Assembly: GCF_011290485.1 (NCBI RefSeq)
Contig: NZ_CP048029.1
Location: 248,001-312,000, forward strand
Direction: 5' to 3'
DNA: 64,000 nucleotides
Origin: Caldichromatium japonicum
Lineage (GTDB): Bacteria > Pseudomonadota > Gammaproteobacteria > Chromatiales > Chromatiaceae
The first letter of the stretch is position 1, and each line of letters opens with the position of its first letter. A program made the position numbers and the translations under genes. Below the pieces are notes generated by a model, which saw only the letters and a list, made by a program, of their open reading frames with translations, searched no databases and had not been told where the DNA came from. Shown here one piece after another: positions 1 to 10,350 of the stretch.

Positions 1-603
1 CTGCCACCCGATGTCGCCGTGCGTTGGGCGCACCCCGTCACCGATGACTTCCATGCCCGCTTCAGCGCTACAGGCCGGCACTATCGCTATCAGATCCTGA
101 TGCGCCGCACCCGCTCGCCGCTCGAACGCCATCGCGCGGTCTGGGTCCATGAACCCCTGGACCTCGAGCGGATGCAGAGGGCAGCCCAAGCGCTCATCGG
201 CGAGCATGATTTTTCGAGCTTTCGGGCCCTCTCCTGCCAGGCCAAGAGCCCCATCCGCCGGGTCTTTTATCTGGAGCTCGAACAACAGGATGAGCACATC
301 GCCCTGGCCATCGGCGCCAATGGGTTTTTACATCACATGGTGCGCAATATCGCAGGTGTCCTGATCGCGATCGGGCGCGGTGAGGCGCCGGTGGATTGGA
401 CTGCGGAGCTACTTAGGCTCAAGGACCGTAGGCTCGGTGGGGTCACGGCCCCGCCACAGGGGTTATATTTCGTCCGCGCCGATTATCCCGAGCGCTGCGG
501 CCTGCCCCAGATCGGTCGGCGCGCCCCGCTTGCGCGTCTGCGCGATGAGCGCCCCCTGCTGTCGCTTGCGGAGCCGGATGAGCTCTGCCCTGGGGTGGCA
601 TAG
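1..603 (+). CDS. truA: tRNA pseudouridine(38-40) synthase TruA (5'-truncated by window edge)
   Basis: TruA isomerises uridines 38-40 in the tRNA anticodon stem. The reading frame is open from base 1 to a TAG at 601-603, giving about 200 residues. The family is normally about 270 residues, so roughly the first 70 residues, including the catalytic Asp motif, lie outside the window. Visible landmarks are GRHYRYQI near the start, DFSSFRA and SCQAKSPIR in the middle, and the conserved C-terminal [18 protein letters not shown]. The gene ends 8 bp before trpF on the same strand, the truA-trpF order common in gammaproteobacteria, so the two are probably co-transcribed. Confidence 0.93.
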   Translation: MPPDVAVRWAHPVTDDFHARFSATGRHYRYQILMRRTRSPLERHRAVWVHEPLDLERMQRAAQALIGEHDFSSFRALSCQAKSPIRRVFYLELEQQDEHIALAIGANGFLHHMVRNIAGVLIAIGRGEAPVDWTAELLRLKDRRLGGVTAPPQGLYFVRADYPERCGLPQIGRRAPLARLRDERPLLSLAEPDELCPGVA

Positions 604-611
604 CCCCCTCC

Positions 612-1268
612 ATGCCCATGCAGCAGCCGCGCACCCGCGTCAAGATCTGTGGCATCACCCGCAGCGAGGACCTCGAGGCGGCGGTTGCCGTTGGCGCCGA
701 TGCGGTCGGATTCGTCTTTTATCCACCAAGCCCGCGGGCAGTGGGCATCGAGCAGGCGGCAGCCCTCTGTCAGGCACTCAAGCCGTTCGTCAGCGCGGTC
801 GGGCTGTTCGTCGATGCGCGCCCTGAGGAGATCGAGGCCGTGCTCGCCCAGGTGCCGCTCGATCTCCTCCAGTTCCACGGGGATGAGCCGCCTGAGTTGT
901 GCCGGCGTTTTGGGCGGCGTTGGATCAAGGCAATCCGTATGCGCCCGGATATCGATCTCGAAGCCGAATACGCGCGTTTTGTGGGGACAGCCGGACTCTT
1001 GCTCGATGCCTATGACCCGAATCGGCCCGGGGGGACCGGTCAGAGGTTCGATTGGGGGCTCATCCCGCCTCGCCTTGCCTCAAAGATCATCCTGGCCGGT
1101 GGGCTCGATGCGCGCAATGTCGCCGAGGCCATCGCCCAGGTTCGGCCGTATGGGGTCGATGTCAGCGGCGGTGTGGAGCGGGCCAAGGGGATCAAGGACC
1201 CCGAGCGGATGGCATCCTTTATGCGGGCCGTTCGCGATGGCGATCGCCGGCGGGCCGGTATCTCCTAG
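612..1268 (+). CDS. trpF: Phosphoribosylanthranilate isomerase
   Basis: TrpF converts N-(5-phosphoribosyl)anthranilate to the carboxyphenylamino-deoxyribulose phosphate, the third step of tryptophan synthesis. The 218-residue protein is a stand-alone TIM barrel, not fused to TrpC. It carries VKICGITR with the catalytic Cys near the N-terminus, LLLDAYD in the middle and the phosphate-binding DVSGGVE near the C-terminus. A second in-frame ATG-type start is not needed: the first ATG at 612 lies just after the truA stop. The TAG stop lies inside a 25-bp palindrome (1265-1289). trpB follows after 91 bp that hold two such palindromes. Confidence 0.95.
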   Translation: MPMQQPRTRVKICGITRSEDLEAAVAVGADAVGFVFYPPSPRAVGIEQAAALCQALKPFVSAVGLFVDARPEEIEAVLAQVPLDLLQFHGDEPPELCRRFGRRWIKAIRMRPDIDLEAEYARFVGTAGLLLDAYDPNRPGGTGQRFDWGLIPPRLASKIILAGGLDARNVAEAIAQVRPYGVDVSGGVERAKGIKDPERMASFMRAVRDGDRRRAGIS

Positions 1269-1289
1269 GGTGCGCGATGCGCACCCTAG
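1265..1289. repeat. Dispersed GGGTGCGC palindrome, copy a
   Basis: Perfect inverted repeat with 11-bp arms (CTAGGGTGCGC) around a 3-base loop. It includes the trpF stop codon. The same motif recurs at least eight times in the gaps of this window, so it is a REP-like dispersed element rather than a dedicated terminator; no T-run follows. Confidence 0.8.
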
Positions 1290-1313
1290 GGCTGAGGGTT
1301 ATTTCGCAGTGGT

Positions 1314-1332
1314 AGGTGCGCAGGGCGCACCT
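1314..1332. repeat. Dispersed GGGTGCGC palindrome, copy b
   Basis: AGGTGCGC and GCGCACCT arms of 8 bp separated by 3 bases, 27 bp upstream of trpB. It is a shorter variant of the palindrome overlapping the trpF stop. Confidence 0.65.
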
Positions 1333-1359
1333 CGGTCGCAACGCAACGAGGTTTGACCT

Positions 1360-2553
1360 ATGTATGACCTCCCCGATCAGCGGGGACATTTCGGGCCCTA
1401 CGGCGGGCTCTTCGTCCCGGAGACCCTGATGCAGCCGCTTGAGGAGCTGCGTCTGGCCTATGAGCACTACAAAGATGACCCCGAGTTTCAGGCCGAGCTC
1501 GCGGCGGACCTGCGCGACTATGTCGGGCGCCCCTCGCCGCTGTATCAGGCCGCCCGTCTCAGCCACGAGCTTGGCGGAGCCCAGATCTATCTCAAGCGCG
1601 AGGACCTCAATCACACCGGCGCACACAAGGTCAACAACACCGTCGGCCAGGCGCTCTTGGCCAGGCGTATGGGCAAGACACGCATCATCGCCGAGACCGG
1701 TGCGGGACAGCACGGGGTGGCGACCGCCACGGTCGCCGCGCGCCTGGGGCTTGAATGCGCGGTCTATATGGGCGAGGTAGATGTCGCGCGCCAGAAGGCG
1801 AATGTCTATCGCATGAAGCTTTTAGGCGCCGAGGTCATCCCCGTGCGCTCGGGATCGCGCACCCTCAAGGACGCACTCAATGAGGCCATGCGCGACTGGG
1901 TGACCAATGTGGACAACACCTTCTATATCATCGGTACCGTGGCTGGACCTCATCCCTATCCGATGATGGTGCGTGATTTTCAGGCGATCATCGGGCGCGA
2001 GACCAAAGAGCAAATCATCGAGCGCGCCGGTCATCTGCCGGATGCATTGATCGCATGTGTCGGCGGGGGATCGAACGCCATGGGGCTGTTTTATCCATTT
2101 ATCGAGGACAACGAGGTCGCGCTCTATGGCGTCGAGGCGGCGGGCGAGGGGATTGCAACCGGGCGCCATGCCGCGCCGCTTAATGCCGGACGGCCTGGGG
2201 TGCTGCACGGCAACCGGACCTATCTCATGGAGGACGAGGACGGTCAGATCATCGAGACCCATTCGATCTCTGCCGGTCTGGACTATCCAGGCGTCGGCCC
2301 AGAGCACGCATGGCTTAAGGATATCGGGCGGGCGACCTATGTGGCCGTGACCGATGCGGAGGCGCTGTCCGCCTTTCACCGCCTCACCCGCACCGAGGGG
2401 ATCATCCCCGCGCTTGAATCCAGCCATGCCCTGGCCTATGCAGAGAAGCTCGCGCCTCAGATGCGCCACGACCAGATCATCGTGGTCAATCTCTCGGGTC
2501 GCGGCGACAAGGATATGCACACGGTCGCCGAACATGATGGGTGGGCACTATGA
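1360..2553 (+). CDS. trpB: Tryptophan synthase beta subunit
   Basis: TrpB is the PLP enzyme that condenses indole with serine in the alpha2-beta2 tryptophan synthase. The 397-residue length is standard. The PLP lysine is in HTGAHKVNN, the PLP-phosphate loop is GGGSNAMG, and the substrate region [10 protein letters not shown] is present. The TGA stop overlaps the trpA start as ATGA, a coupled arrangement typical of trpBA. The chain begins [16 protein letters not shown], a normal TrpB N-terminus, which supports the ATG at 1360. Confidence 0.97.
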   Translation: MYDLPDQRGHFGPYGGLFVPETLMQPLEELRLAYEHYKDDPEFQAELAADLRDYVGRPSPLYQAARLSHELGGAQIYLKREDLNHTGAHKVNNTVGQALLARRMGKTRIIAETGAGQHGVATATVAARLGLECAVYMGEVDVARQKANVYRMKLLGAEVIPVRSGSRTLKDALNEAMRDWVTNVDNTFYIIGTVAGPHPYPMMVRDFQAIIGRETKEQIIERAGHLPDALIACVGGGSNAMGLFYPFIEDNEVALYGVEAAGEGIATGRHAAPLNAGRPGVLHGNRTYLMEDEDGQIIETHSISAGLDYPGVGPEHAWLKDIGRATYVAVTDAEALSAFHRLTRTEGIIPALESSHALAYAEKLAPQMRHDQIIVVNLSGRGDKDMHTVAEHDGWAL

Positions 2554-3359
2554 GCCGGATCTCTGAACGCTTTGCCGCATTGCGGGCCAAGGGGCGCAAG
2601 GCCCTCATCCCTTACATCACCGCCGGCGACCCCAAGCCAGAGGTCACCGTCACCCTGATGCATGCTCTGGTCGAGGTGGGCGCCGATCTCATCGAGTTGG
2701 GGGTGCCCTTTTCCGACCCCATGGCCGACGGCCCAGTGATCCAGCGGGCAACCGAACGCGCGCTTGCCCAAGGGGTCAGGCTGCGCGATGTGCTCGCGAT
2801 GGTGGAGTCATTTCGCCGCTCCGACCCCGAGACCCCAGTGGTCCTCATGGGCTATCTCAACCCGCTCGAGCGCGTGGGCTATCAGGCATTTGCAGAGCAT
2901 GCCCGGGCAGCAGGGGTCGATGGGGTACTCATCGTCGATGTCCCGCCCGAGGAGGGGGATGAGCTCGTCGAGGTCTTGAGGGCTTATGGCCTGGATCTGG
3001 TCTATCTCTTGGCCCCGACCTCGACGGATGAACGCATCCTAAGGATCGGCGAGCGTGCCTCAGGCTTTGTCTATTATGTCTCGGTCAAGGGGGTTACAGG
3101 CGCCGGACATCTGGACGCAGCCGATGTCGCCGCCCATCTTAAGCGCATCAAGTCCATGATCGCACTTCCCGTAGGCGTGGGCTTTGGGATCAAGGACACC
3201 GCGACCGCGGCGCAGATCGCAAGCATCGCCGATGCGGTGATCGTGGGCAGCGCGATCGTCAGCCGGATCGAGGCCCTAAGCCAAACCCCTGAACGCATCC
3301 CTGAAGAGATCGCCGGTTTTCTCAAGGGTCTGCGCACAGCGATCGATGGCGCAGAGTAG
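2550..3359 (+). CDS. trpA: Tryptophan synthase alpha subunit
   Basis: TrpA cleaves indole-3-glycerol phosphate and channels indole to TrpB. The chosen start is the ATG at 2550, which overlaps the trpB stop as ATGA and gives [11 protein letters not shown]; a GTG nine bases upstream would add only three residues. The protein is 269 residues long. Catalytic Glu and Asp lie in [18 protein letters not shown], and the phosphate-binding loops appear as SVKGVTGA and VGFGIKD. The TAG stop touches a palindromic repeat, and a second palindrome lies in the 80-bp gap before accD. accD downstream of trpA is a widely conserved order. Confidence 0.96.
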   Translation: MSRISERFAALRAKGRKALIPYITAGDPKPEVTVTLMHALVEVGADLIELGVPFSDPMADGPVIQRATERALAQGVRLRDVLAMVESFRRSDPETPVVLMGYLNPLERVGYQAFAEHARAAGVDGVLIVDVPPEEGDELVEVLRAYGLDLVYLLAPTSTDERILRIGERASGFVYYVSVKGVTGAGHLDAADVAAHLKRIKSMIALPVGVGFGIKDTATAAQIASIADAVIVGSAIVSRIEALSQTPERIPEEIAGFLKGLRTAIDGAE

Positions 3360-3377
3360 GGTACGCACTGCGTACCC
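3359..3377. repeat. Dispersed palindrome, copy c
   Basis: GGGTACGCA and TGCGTACCC arms around a single C. It begins at the last base of the trpA stop codon. Confidence 0.7.
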
Positions 3378-3388
3378 AGAGGCAACAG

Positions 3389-3407
3389 GGGTGTGCAGTG
3401 CGCACCC
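3389..3407. repeat. Dispersed palindrome, copy d
   Basis: GGGTGTGCA and TGCGCACCC arms (one mismatch) around a single G, in the trpA-accD gap. Confidence 0.65.
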
Positions 3408-3439
3408 TACTACTGATCCACACCTGACATCCCAACGAG

Positions 3440-4408
3440 ATGGAAGATTCAACCAAGTCACAGCTCCAAGCACAGGCCAGCGCCACCATGCGTCAGGCGA
3501 TGAACAAGGGCAAGCGCTGGTTTGAAAAACTGATCCCCACGCGCATCCGCATCAATGCCAACACCAAGCGCACGGTGCCCGAAGGCCTCTGGACCAAGTG
3601 CCCAGGCTGCAACGCCATCCTGTATCGCGCCGAGCTCGAGCGCAATCTCGAGGTCTGCCCCAAATGCGGCTATCACAACCGGATCGGCGCCCGCCGCCGT
3701 CTAGAGGCCTTTCTCGATCCTGAGGACCGCGAGGAGATCGGGGCCGAGCTCGAATCGGTCGATCCCCTGCGGTTCAAGGACCTCAAGAAATACAAGGACC
3801 GCCTGGCCCAGGCCCAGAAACAATCGGGCGAGAAGGAGGCCATGATCGTGATGCGCGGGCGGCTCAAAGGATCGCCAATCGTGGCCGCGGCCTTTGAGTT
3901 CAACTTTATGGGTGGCTCCATGGGCTCGGTGGTCGGCGAGCGCTTCGTACGCGGGGTCGAGGCCGCTATGACCCAGCAGTCGCCATTGGTCTGTTTTGCG
4001 GCGAGCGGCGGGGCGCGGATGCAAGAGAGCCTTTTTTCGCTGATGCAGATGGCCAAGACCAGCGCCGCCCTGGCGAGTCTGCGCGAGCAACGCCTGCCGT
4101 TCATCTCGGTCCTGACCGATCCCACCATGGGCGGGGTCTCAGCGAGCCTGGGGATGCTGGGGGACCTCAATATCGCCGAGCCCAATGCTTTGATCGGCTT
4201 TGCCGGGCCTCGGGTGATCGAACAAACTGTGCGCGAGCAACTGCCCGAGGGCTTTCAGCGCAGCGAGTTCTTGCTCGAAAAGGGGGCGCTCGACATGATC
4301 ATCGATCGACGCGATCTGCGCGAACGGATCGCCGATCTCTTGGCCCTGTTGATGCGACGCCCCAGGTATTGCCGCACCGTGGTGCCAGTCCAGGCCCATC
4401 TGGTATGA
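3440..4408 (+). CDS. accD: Acetyl-CoA carboxylase carboxyltransferase subunit beta
   Basis: AccD is the beta subunit of the carboxyltransferase that transfers CO2 from carboxybiotin to acetyl-CoA, the committed step of fatty acid synthesis. It has the N-terminal four-Cys zinc ribbon (CPGC and CPKC about 19 residues apart) followed by a crotonase-fold domain with [11 protein letters not shown] and [12 protein letters not shown]. The conserved body starts at [10 protein letters not shown]. The ATG at 3440 adds about 20 polar residues before it; in-frame ATGs at 3488 and 3500 would give a more usual N-terminus, so the start is uncertain. folC follows after 37 bp. Confidence 0.94.
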   Translation: MEDSTKSQLQAQASATMRQAMNKGKRWFEKLIPTRIRINANTKRTVPEGLWTKCPGCNAILYRAELERNLEVCPKCGYHNRIGARRRLEAFLDPEDREEIGAELESVDPLRFKDLKKYKDRLAQAQKQSGEKEAMIVMRGRLKGSPIVAAAFEFNFMGGSMGSVVGERFVRGVEAAMTQQSPLVCFAASGGARMQESLFSLMQMAKTSAALASLREQRLPFISVLTDPTMGGVSASLGMLGDLNIAEPNALIGFAGPRVIEQTVREQLPEGFQRSEFLLEKGALDMIIDRRDLRERIADLLALLMRRPRYCRTVVPVQAHLV

Positions 4409-4445
4409 TAGGTCCTTGCAAGAGGGTTAAAGGCTGGCGCTCCTT

Positions 4446-5741
4446 GTGCTGAGCGAAGACACCCCCAAGACGCTCGATCACTGGCTCGCCTGGCTGGTGG
4501 GGCTGCATCCGCGACGCATTGCCCTTGGGCTTGAACGCATCCGCGCGGTCTGGTCGAGGCTGGGTGCGCCGCGCCCCTCATGCCCGGTTATCACCGTCGG
4601 TGGGACCAACGGCAAAGGCTCGACGGTGGCCATGATCGAGGCTATCGCGCGCGCGGCAGGCTACCGCTGCGGCGCCTATACCTCACCGCATCTTTTGCAT
4701 TACAACGAGCGGATGCGGATCGAGGGACAGCCGGTCTCAGACGAGGCACTGTGCGCTGCCTTCGCCCGCATCGAGGCGGTGCGGGGCGAGATCCCGCTCA
4801 CCTATTTCGAGTTCGGGACCCTGGCCGCCTTGGATCTCTTTGCCCGCGCGGGGCTCGATCTCGTCGTGCTCGAGGTGGGGCTTGGCGGGCGGTTGGATGC
4901 GGTCAATCTGATCGATGCCGAGGTCGCGGTGGTCACGACCATCGGCCTGGATCACACCGAATGGCTGGGTGAGACGCTGGATGCCATCGCGCGCGAAAAG
5001 GCGGGGATATTTCGCCCGGGACGCCCGGCGATCATCGGCCAGCGCGATGCCCCCGAGACCCTGCGCCTAGAGGCCGAACGAATCGGCGCTATCTCCTATC
5101 AGCTCGGGCGCGAGTTCGACTGGTCCCAGAGCGCAGCGGGATGGCGATGGGAGCCTCGATTCGGGGATGAAAAGACCACAAGCCTCGACTCCTTGCCCTA
5201 TCCCGCTGTCTGCGGTCCCTTCCAGCTCGACAATGCGAGCGCCGCTATCGCCGCCCTGATGCGGCTACCACTCTCGTTTCCTGCTGCGGCGATCGAGGCA
5301 GGGCTAAGAGGGGTCAGCCTCTCTGGGCGCTTTCAGGTCCTGAATGCGCCCGTCACCTGGGTACTGGATGTCGCCCACAATGCCGAGTCTGCCTCAGCCC
5401 TGGCCGCCAATCTGCGTGAACTTCCCTGTTCAGGTCGGCTGCATGCAGTCTTTGCGGTCCTCAACGACAAGCCAGCCGAGCGGATGGCAGCCCCTTTGGC
5501 AAGGCTCATCGATCGCTGGTATCTCACCCAGACGGGGGATGAACGGGCGCTGTCGGCCAAGGACTTGGCCGCGCGTCTGGCTGGTCTTCTGGGGGAGGGC
5601 AGATACCAGGTCTTTGGGGACATCGCCTTGGCGATCGATCGGGCCGCGGCCGAGGCGCAGACAGGTGATGGCTTGGTAATCTTCGGCTCCTTCACCACGG
5701 TCGCCGCGGCCCTAAGGCATCCTGCCTGCCCGCGGATATAG
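4446..5741 (+). CDS. folC: Bifunctional folylpolyglutamate synthase / dihydrofolate synthase
   Basis: FolC adds glutamate to dihydropteroate and then further glutamates to folates. The Mur-ligase-type ATP loop GGTNGKGST is at about residues 50-60, followed by TSPHLLHYNERM for the folate site and LGGRLDAVN. The C-terminal domain carries DVAHNAES. It uses a GTG start at 4446. At 431 residues the length is normal. accD-folC is a conserved pair; the cell-envelope and purF genes often found after folC are not here, and the next gene is on the opposite strand. Confidence 0.94.
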   Translation: MLSEDTPKTLDHWLAWLVGLHPRRIALGLERIRAVWSRLGAPRPSCPVITVGGTNGKGSTVAMIEAIARAAGYRCGAYTSPHLLHYNERMRIEGQPVSDEALCAAFARIEAVRGEIPLTYFEFGTLAALDLFARAGLDLVVLEVGLGGRLDAVNLIDAEVAVVTTIGLDHTEWLGETLDAIAREKAGIFRPGRPAIIGQRDAPETLRLEAERIGAISYQLGREFDWSQSAAGWRWEPRFGDEKTTSLDSLPYPAVCGPFQLDNASAAIAALMRLPLSFPAAAIEAGLRGVSLSGRFQVLNAPVTWVLDVAHNAESASALAANLRELPCSGRLHAVFAVLNDKPAERMAAPLARLIDRWYLTQTGDERALSAKDLAARLAGLLGEGRYQVFGDIALAIDRAAAEAQTGDGLVIFGSFTTVAAALRHPACPRI

Positions 5742-5835
5742 GGGCGGCCCTGGTGGCTGCCACGATGGTGGGGCAATCACAGCCAGGACCCAACCATAAA
5801 ACATTCGTTCGCCGGGGTCACCGCCCTTCTCGCCC

Positions 5836-6924
5836 TTAGGCCCTAAGGGCATCTAGAGCATAAGGGCGGGGATCGAGGATCGGCGCTCGCCCCAACACCA
5901 GGTCAGCCATGAGCTGGGCCGAGGCGGGCCCCAGGGTCAGGCCGTTGCGGAAATGACCCGCATTGAAATAGAGCCCCGAGATCTCTGGATAGGCGACGAT
6001 ATAGGGGATACCGTTCGGTGACCCCGGGCGCAAACCCGACCAGTGATCCTCGATAGGCGCACGCCTAAGCACTGGAAAGAGCTGGACGGCGTCCTGATAC
6101 AAGGATTCTTTGGCCTCAGCGGTTGTCTGTTGGTCGAATCCGGCGTGCTCCAGGGTGCTGCCGACGAGGACCCGCCCGTCGCGCCTTGGGATGACATAGC
6201 GCCTCTGGTCGAGCGCAATCCTCTGGATCTGGTTGGGTTTGGCGTGAAAGAGCAGCATCTGGCCCCGCACCGGACGGATCTCCGGGACAGTGCCTAGTTG
6301 TTCGAGGAGCTTAACCGTCCAGGCGCCAGCGCAGATGATCACCTGCTCGGCAACGATCTGGGCGCGCGGGGTGCGTACACCGCAGACCCTGTCGCCTGCG
6401 ATCAGGAGCTCGCAGATCTCCTCGCGCTCGCGGATGGCAATCTTGCGCTCGATCGCGCGGCGGATCGCCTTGGTGAGCGCAGGCGGTCGGATCTGGGCGA
6501 CCTCGGGGAGATGGAGCGCGCGTTCAGGATAGACGCCGAGCTCGGGTTCAAGGGCAGCGGTTTGCGCTGCATCGAGCACCTCCATCCGTTGGGCGCGTCT
6601 CTGCCCCCAGTCGAGGGCGCGGTCAAGGTCCTCCGGATCCAGGATCAGCATCCCGCTGACCGTATATTCGGGATCGATACCGGTCGTGGCGACGAGCTCG
6701 GCGACGAGGTCCGGATACAGAGCATGGCTCAGACGCGCCAGTGCATCCACCGCCTCGGGGACGCGCCAGGGATACAGCGGCGCCAAGACCCCGCTGCCCG
6801 CCCAGGAGGACTCGCGACCCGTCTCGCCCATCTCGATCAGGGTCACCGCAGCCCCTACTCGGGCAAGCTCGCGCGCCGTCAAAAGCCCGATGATGCCGCC
6901 GCCAACGACCAGGATGTCAGACAT
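5836..6924 (-). CDS. thiO: Glycine oxidase ThiO (FAD-dependent)
   Basis: FAD amine oxidase of 362 residues in the D-amino-acid-oxidase fold. ThiO oxidises glycine to iminoglycine for assembly of the thiamine thiazole ring. The N-terminal dinucleotide motif GGGIIGLLTAREL, the ESSWAGSGVLAPLYPWR segment and the C-terminal GHFRNGLTLGPAS (FAD contact) are all present. No other thiamine gene lies nearby, so the pathway assignment rests on the family alone; a related amino-acid oxidase role is possible. Its 5' side carries an IS630 remnant starting 36 bp upstream of the start codon, which may have displaced its promoter. Confidence 0.85.
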   Translation of the reverse strand: MSDILVVGGGIIGLLTARELARVGAAVTLIEMGETGRESSWAGSGVLAPLYPWRVPEAVDALARLSHALYPDLVAELVATTGIDPEYTVSGMLILDPEDLDRALDWGQRRAQRMEVLDAAQTAALEPELGVYPERALHLPEVAQIRPPALTKAIRRAIERKIAIREREEICELLIAGDRVCGVRTPRAQIVAEQVIICAGAWTVKLLEQLGTVPEIRPVRGQMLLFHAKPNQIQRIALDQRRYVIPRRDGRVLVGSTLEHAGFDQQTTAEAKESLYQDAVQLFPVLRRAPIEDHWSGLRPGSPNGIPYIVAYPEISGLYFNAGHFRNGLTLGPASAQLMADLVLGRAPILDPRPYALDALRA

Positions 6925-6960
6925 CGATCGCTCTCAGACCCCTCTTGCTTTAATTCTTGA

Positions 6961-7564
6961 TAAGAAACACATGCTTTTGAAATTGAGTGAGCTGTCCAGA
7001 TGTCGTGGGCATGGAAAGACGAGACATGAGATTGCTGTCGTTTGCGGCGCGCGAAGGGGCCCAAGGGCAAGGGGGGTAGGCGCAAGGTGGGCGAGAAGCG
7101 GGCGCTGTTGGCGGGCAAGACGCCCGAGATTCGCGTCACGCACCGTCGCGAAGGCCTGTCGGTGATCTCGACGCTGACCAACCGCGGCAAGGTGCCTTGG
7201 AAGGCGTTCGCGGGGGCGATGAACGCCGACATCCTGTTCATGAAGCGGCTCGTCAAGGACGCCAGGGGCAAGAAGATCTTCCTCATCCTCGACAACCTGC
7301 GCGTGCATCACACCAAGCCGGTCAAGGCGTGGCTGGCTGCATGCGCCAATCAAATCGAGGCCTCCTCCCTCCCCCCCTACAGCCCAGCACTGAACCCCAA
7401 CGAGATGCTCAAGGCCATCATCACCGCGCAGGCGCCCTCCCGCGCCAAGGGCGATCTGAAGAAGGCGACCGTCAGCCACCTGCGCCGCCTTCTCAATTCC
7501 CCCCAACGCGTCATGTGCTACTTCCAGCATCCCAAGCTCCATGATGCCGCGTAATACAAGTTCA
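6961..7564 (+). mobile_element. IS630-family element, copy 1 (internally deleted)
   Basis: The left end TAAGAAACACATGC and following 80 bp match the other copies. The right part matches through GATGCCGCGTAATACAAGTTCA and then diverges, so the last about 16 bp seen in copies 2, 4 and 5 are absent. Compared with copy 5 there are two large internal deletions. One joint lies at a GCGCGAA repeat. The other, at GGCGG, removes about 350 bp including the first catalytic Asp; this joint is also found in copy 3. A further 6-bp deletion removes two codons at about 7237. Confidence 0.85.
7042..7554 (+). pseudogene. IS630-family transposase fragment (copy 1)
   Basis: A DDE-superfamily transposase reading frame of about 170 residues. 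It keeps EIRVTHRREGLSVIST, the second-Asp motif IFLILDNLRVHHTKP, PYSPALNPNEM with the third acidic residue, and the C-terminal SHLRRLLNSPQR. The helix-turn-helix domain and the region with the first Asp (GDETGLRSD in copy 5) are missing, so the product cannot be an active transposase. Confidence 0.8.
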
Positions 7565-7586
7565 GAGGTAGGGGCGCATGCATACC

Positions 7587-8591
7587 CTATAGCTCACGCG
7601 GCAGGGCGAAGACCACATCTTCGTGCTGCCCTGGCTGTTCGCTGATCTCAACCGCGCCCCACCCCTTGAGCCGTTCGATTACCCCATTGACCAGGATCTC
7701 TGGCGCCGAGGCACCGGCGGTGACACCAACCCTGTTGCAGCCCATCAGCCATTCGGCCCTGAGGTTCTCCGCCCCGTCGATGAGATAGGCGCGACAGCCC
7801 TGTTTCTCGGCGAGCTCGCGCAGTCGGTTGGAGTTCGAGCTATTGGGGGAGCCGACCACCAGGATTAGGTCACAGCGCTGGGCGAGGTCGCGCACCGCAT
7901 CCTGGCGATTCTGGGTCGCATAGCAGATATCGCTTTTGCGCGGACCTTGGATCTTGGGGAAACGCGCCTGCAAGGTGGCGATGATGGTGCGGCTGTCGTC
8001 GAGCGAGAGGGTCGTCTGGGTGACATAGGCCAGGCGCTCGGAGTCCGGCACCTCGAGCCTTTCTACATCCTCGCTCCCCTCGACCAGAAACATCCGGGCA
8101 TCCCCCTGGGGGTCGACGCATTGCCCGAGCGTCCCCTCGACCTCTGGATGCCCGCGATGACCGATCAGGATCACGCTGATCCCCTGTTTGCAATAACGCG
8201 CGACCTCGAGATGTACCTTGTTGACCAGGGGGCAGGTTGCATCGAAGACCCGCAGGCCCCGCGCCTCGGCCTCGCCCCGCACCGCTTGCGGGACGCCGTG
8301 GGCGCTGAAGATCAGGGTCGCGCCGTCCGGGACCTCGGCGAGGTCCTCGATGAAGATCGCACCGCGCCGACGCAGACCATCGACCACGAAGCGGTTGTGC
8401 ACCACCTCATGGCGCACATAGACAGGCGCGCCGAAGCGCTCGAGCACCCGCTCGACGATGGCGATCGCCCGATCGACCCCGGCGCAAAAGCCGCGCGGGT
8501 TGGCAAGCTCGACGGCGAACGGAGGGAAGGACATGACCTCGCTTGGAGAGCCGGCGTCTCGCCGATCAGCAGAAGTATGCGTGTTCATCAT
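7587..8591 (-). CDS. ispH: 4-hydroxy-3-methylbut-2-enyl diphosphate reductase
   Basis: IspH (LytB) is the iron-sulfur enzyme that makes IPP and DMAPP from HMBPP, the last step of the MEP pathway that supplies carotenoid and quinone precursors. The three cluster cysteines are visible in [24 protein letters not shown] and [12 protein letters not shown], together with the [11 protein letters not shown] and [12 protein letters not shown] motifs. The 334-residue form begins about 25 residues before the conserved core; an internal ATG ([15 protein letters not shown]) would remove 19 of them. purB lies 104 bp upstream on the same strand. Confidence 0.95.
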   Translation of the reverse strand: MMNTHTSADRRDAGSPSEVMSFPPFAVELANPRGFCAGVDRAIAIVERVLERFGAPVYVRHEVVHNRFVVDGLRRRGAIFIEDLAEVPDGATLIFSAHGVPQAVRGEAEARGLRVFDATCPLVNKVHLEVARYCKQGISVILIGHRGHPEVEGTLGQCVDPQGDARMFLVEGSEDVERLEVPDSERLAYVTQTTLSLDDSRTIIATLQARFPKIQGPRKSDICYATQNRQDAVRDLAQRCDLILVVGSPNSSNSNRLRELAEKQGCRAYLIDGAENLRAEWLMGCNRVGVTAGASAPEILVNGVIERLKGWGAVEISEQPGQHEDVVFALPREL

Positions 8592-8695
8592 GGTTTGAGG
8601 ATAAGTGACTCACATCCGCCAAAACAGCACAAAGGGGTTGGGGTTTTTGCCGACGAGAGTCCGCTCGGAGCCGACGAGATGCCGACGCTCGATCG

Positions 8696-10226
<1,531 letters not shown>

Positions 10227-10274
10227 GTCTTTGGACTAGGGTCTGTTAATCAAGACTCTGCCGGTAGGGGGATA

Positions 10275-10304
10275 ATACTAGTCAAGACAGATCAGGTCTG
10301 TCAA
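10275..10304 (-). promoter_or_regulatory. Possible sigma70 promoter for tRNA-Leu
   Basis: On the - strand TTGACA (10304-10299) is followed after 18 bases by TAGTAT (10280-10275), about 50 bp upstream of the tRNA 5' end. A GACAGA/TCTGTC inverted repeat overlaps it. The -35 is perfect and the -10 matches four of six positions. The call is by motif only. Confidence 0.45.
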
Positions 10305-10350
10305 GGGTACACTAGACAGCTCTAATGATCCTGCATAGCCGCAAGCACAA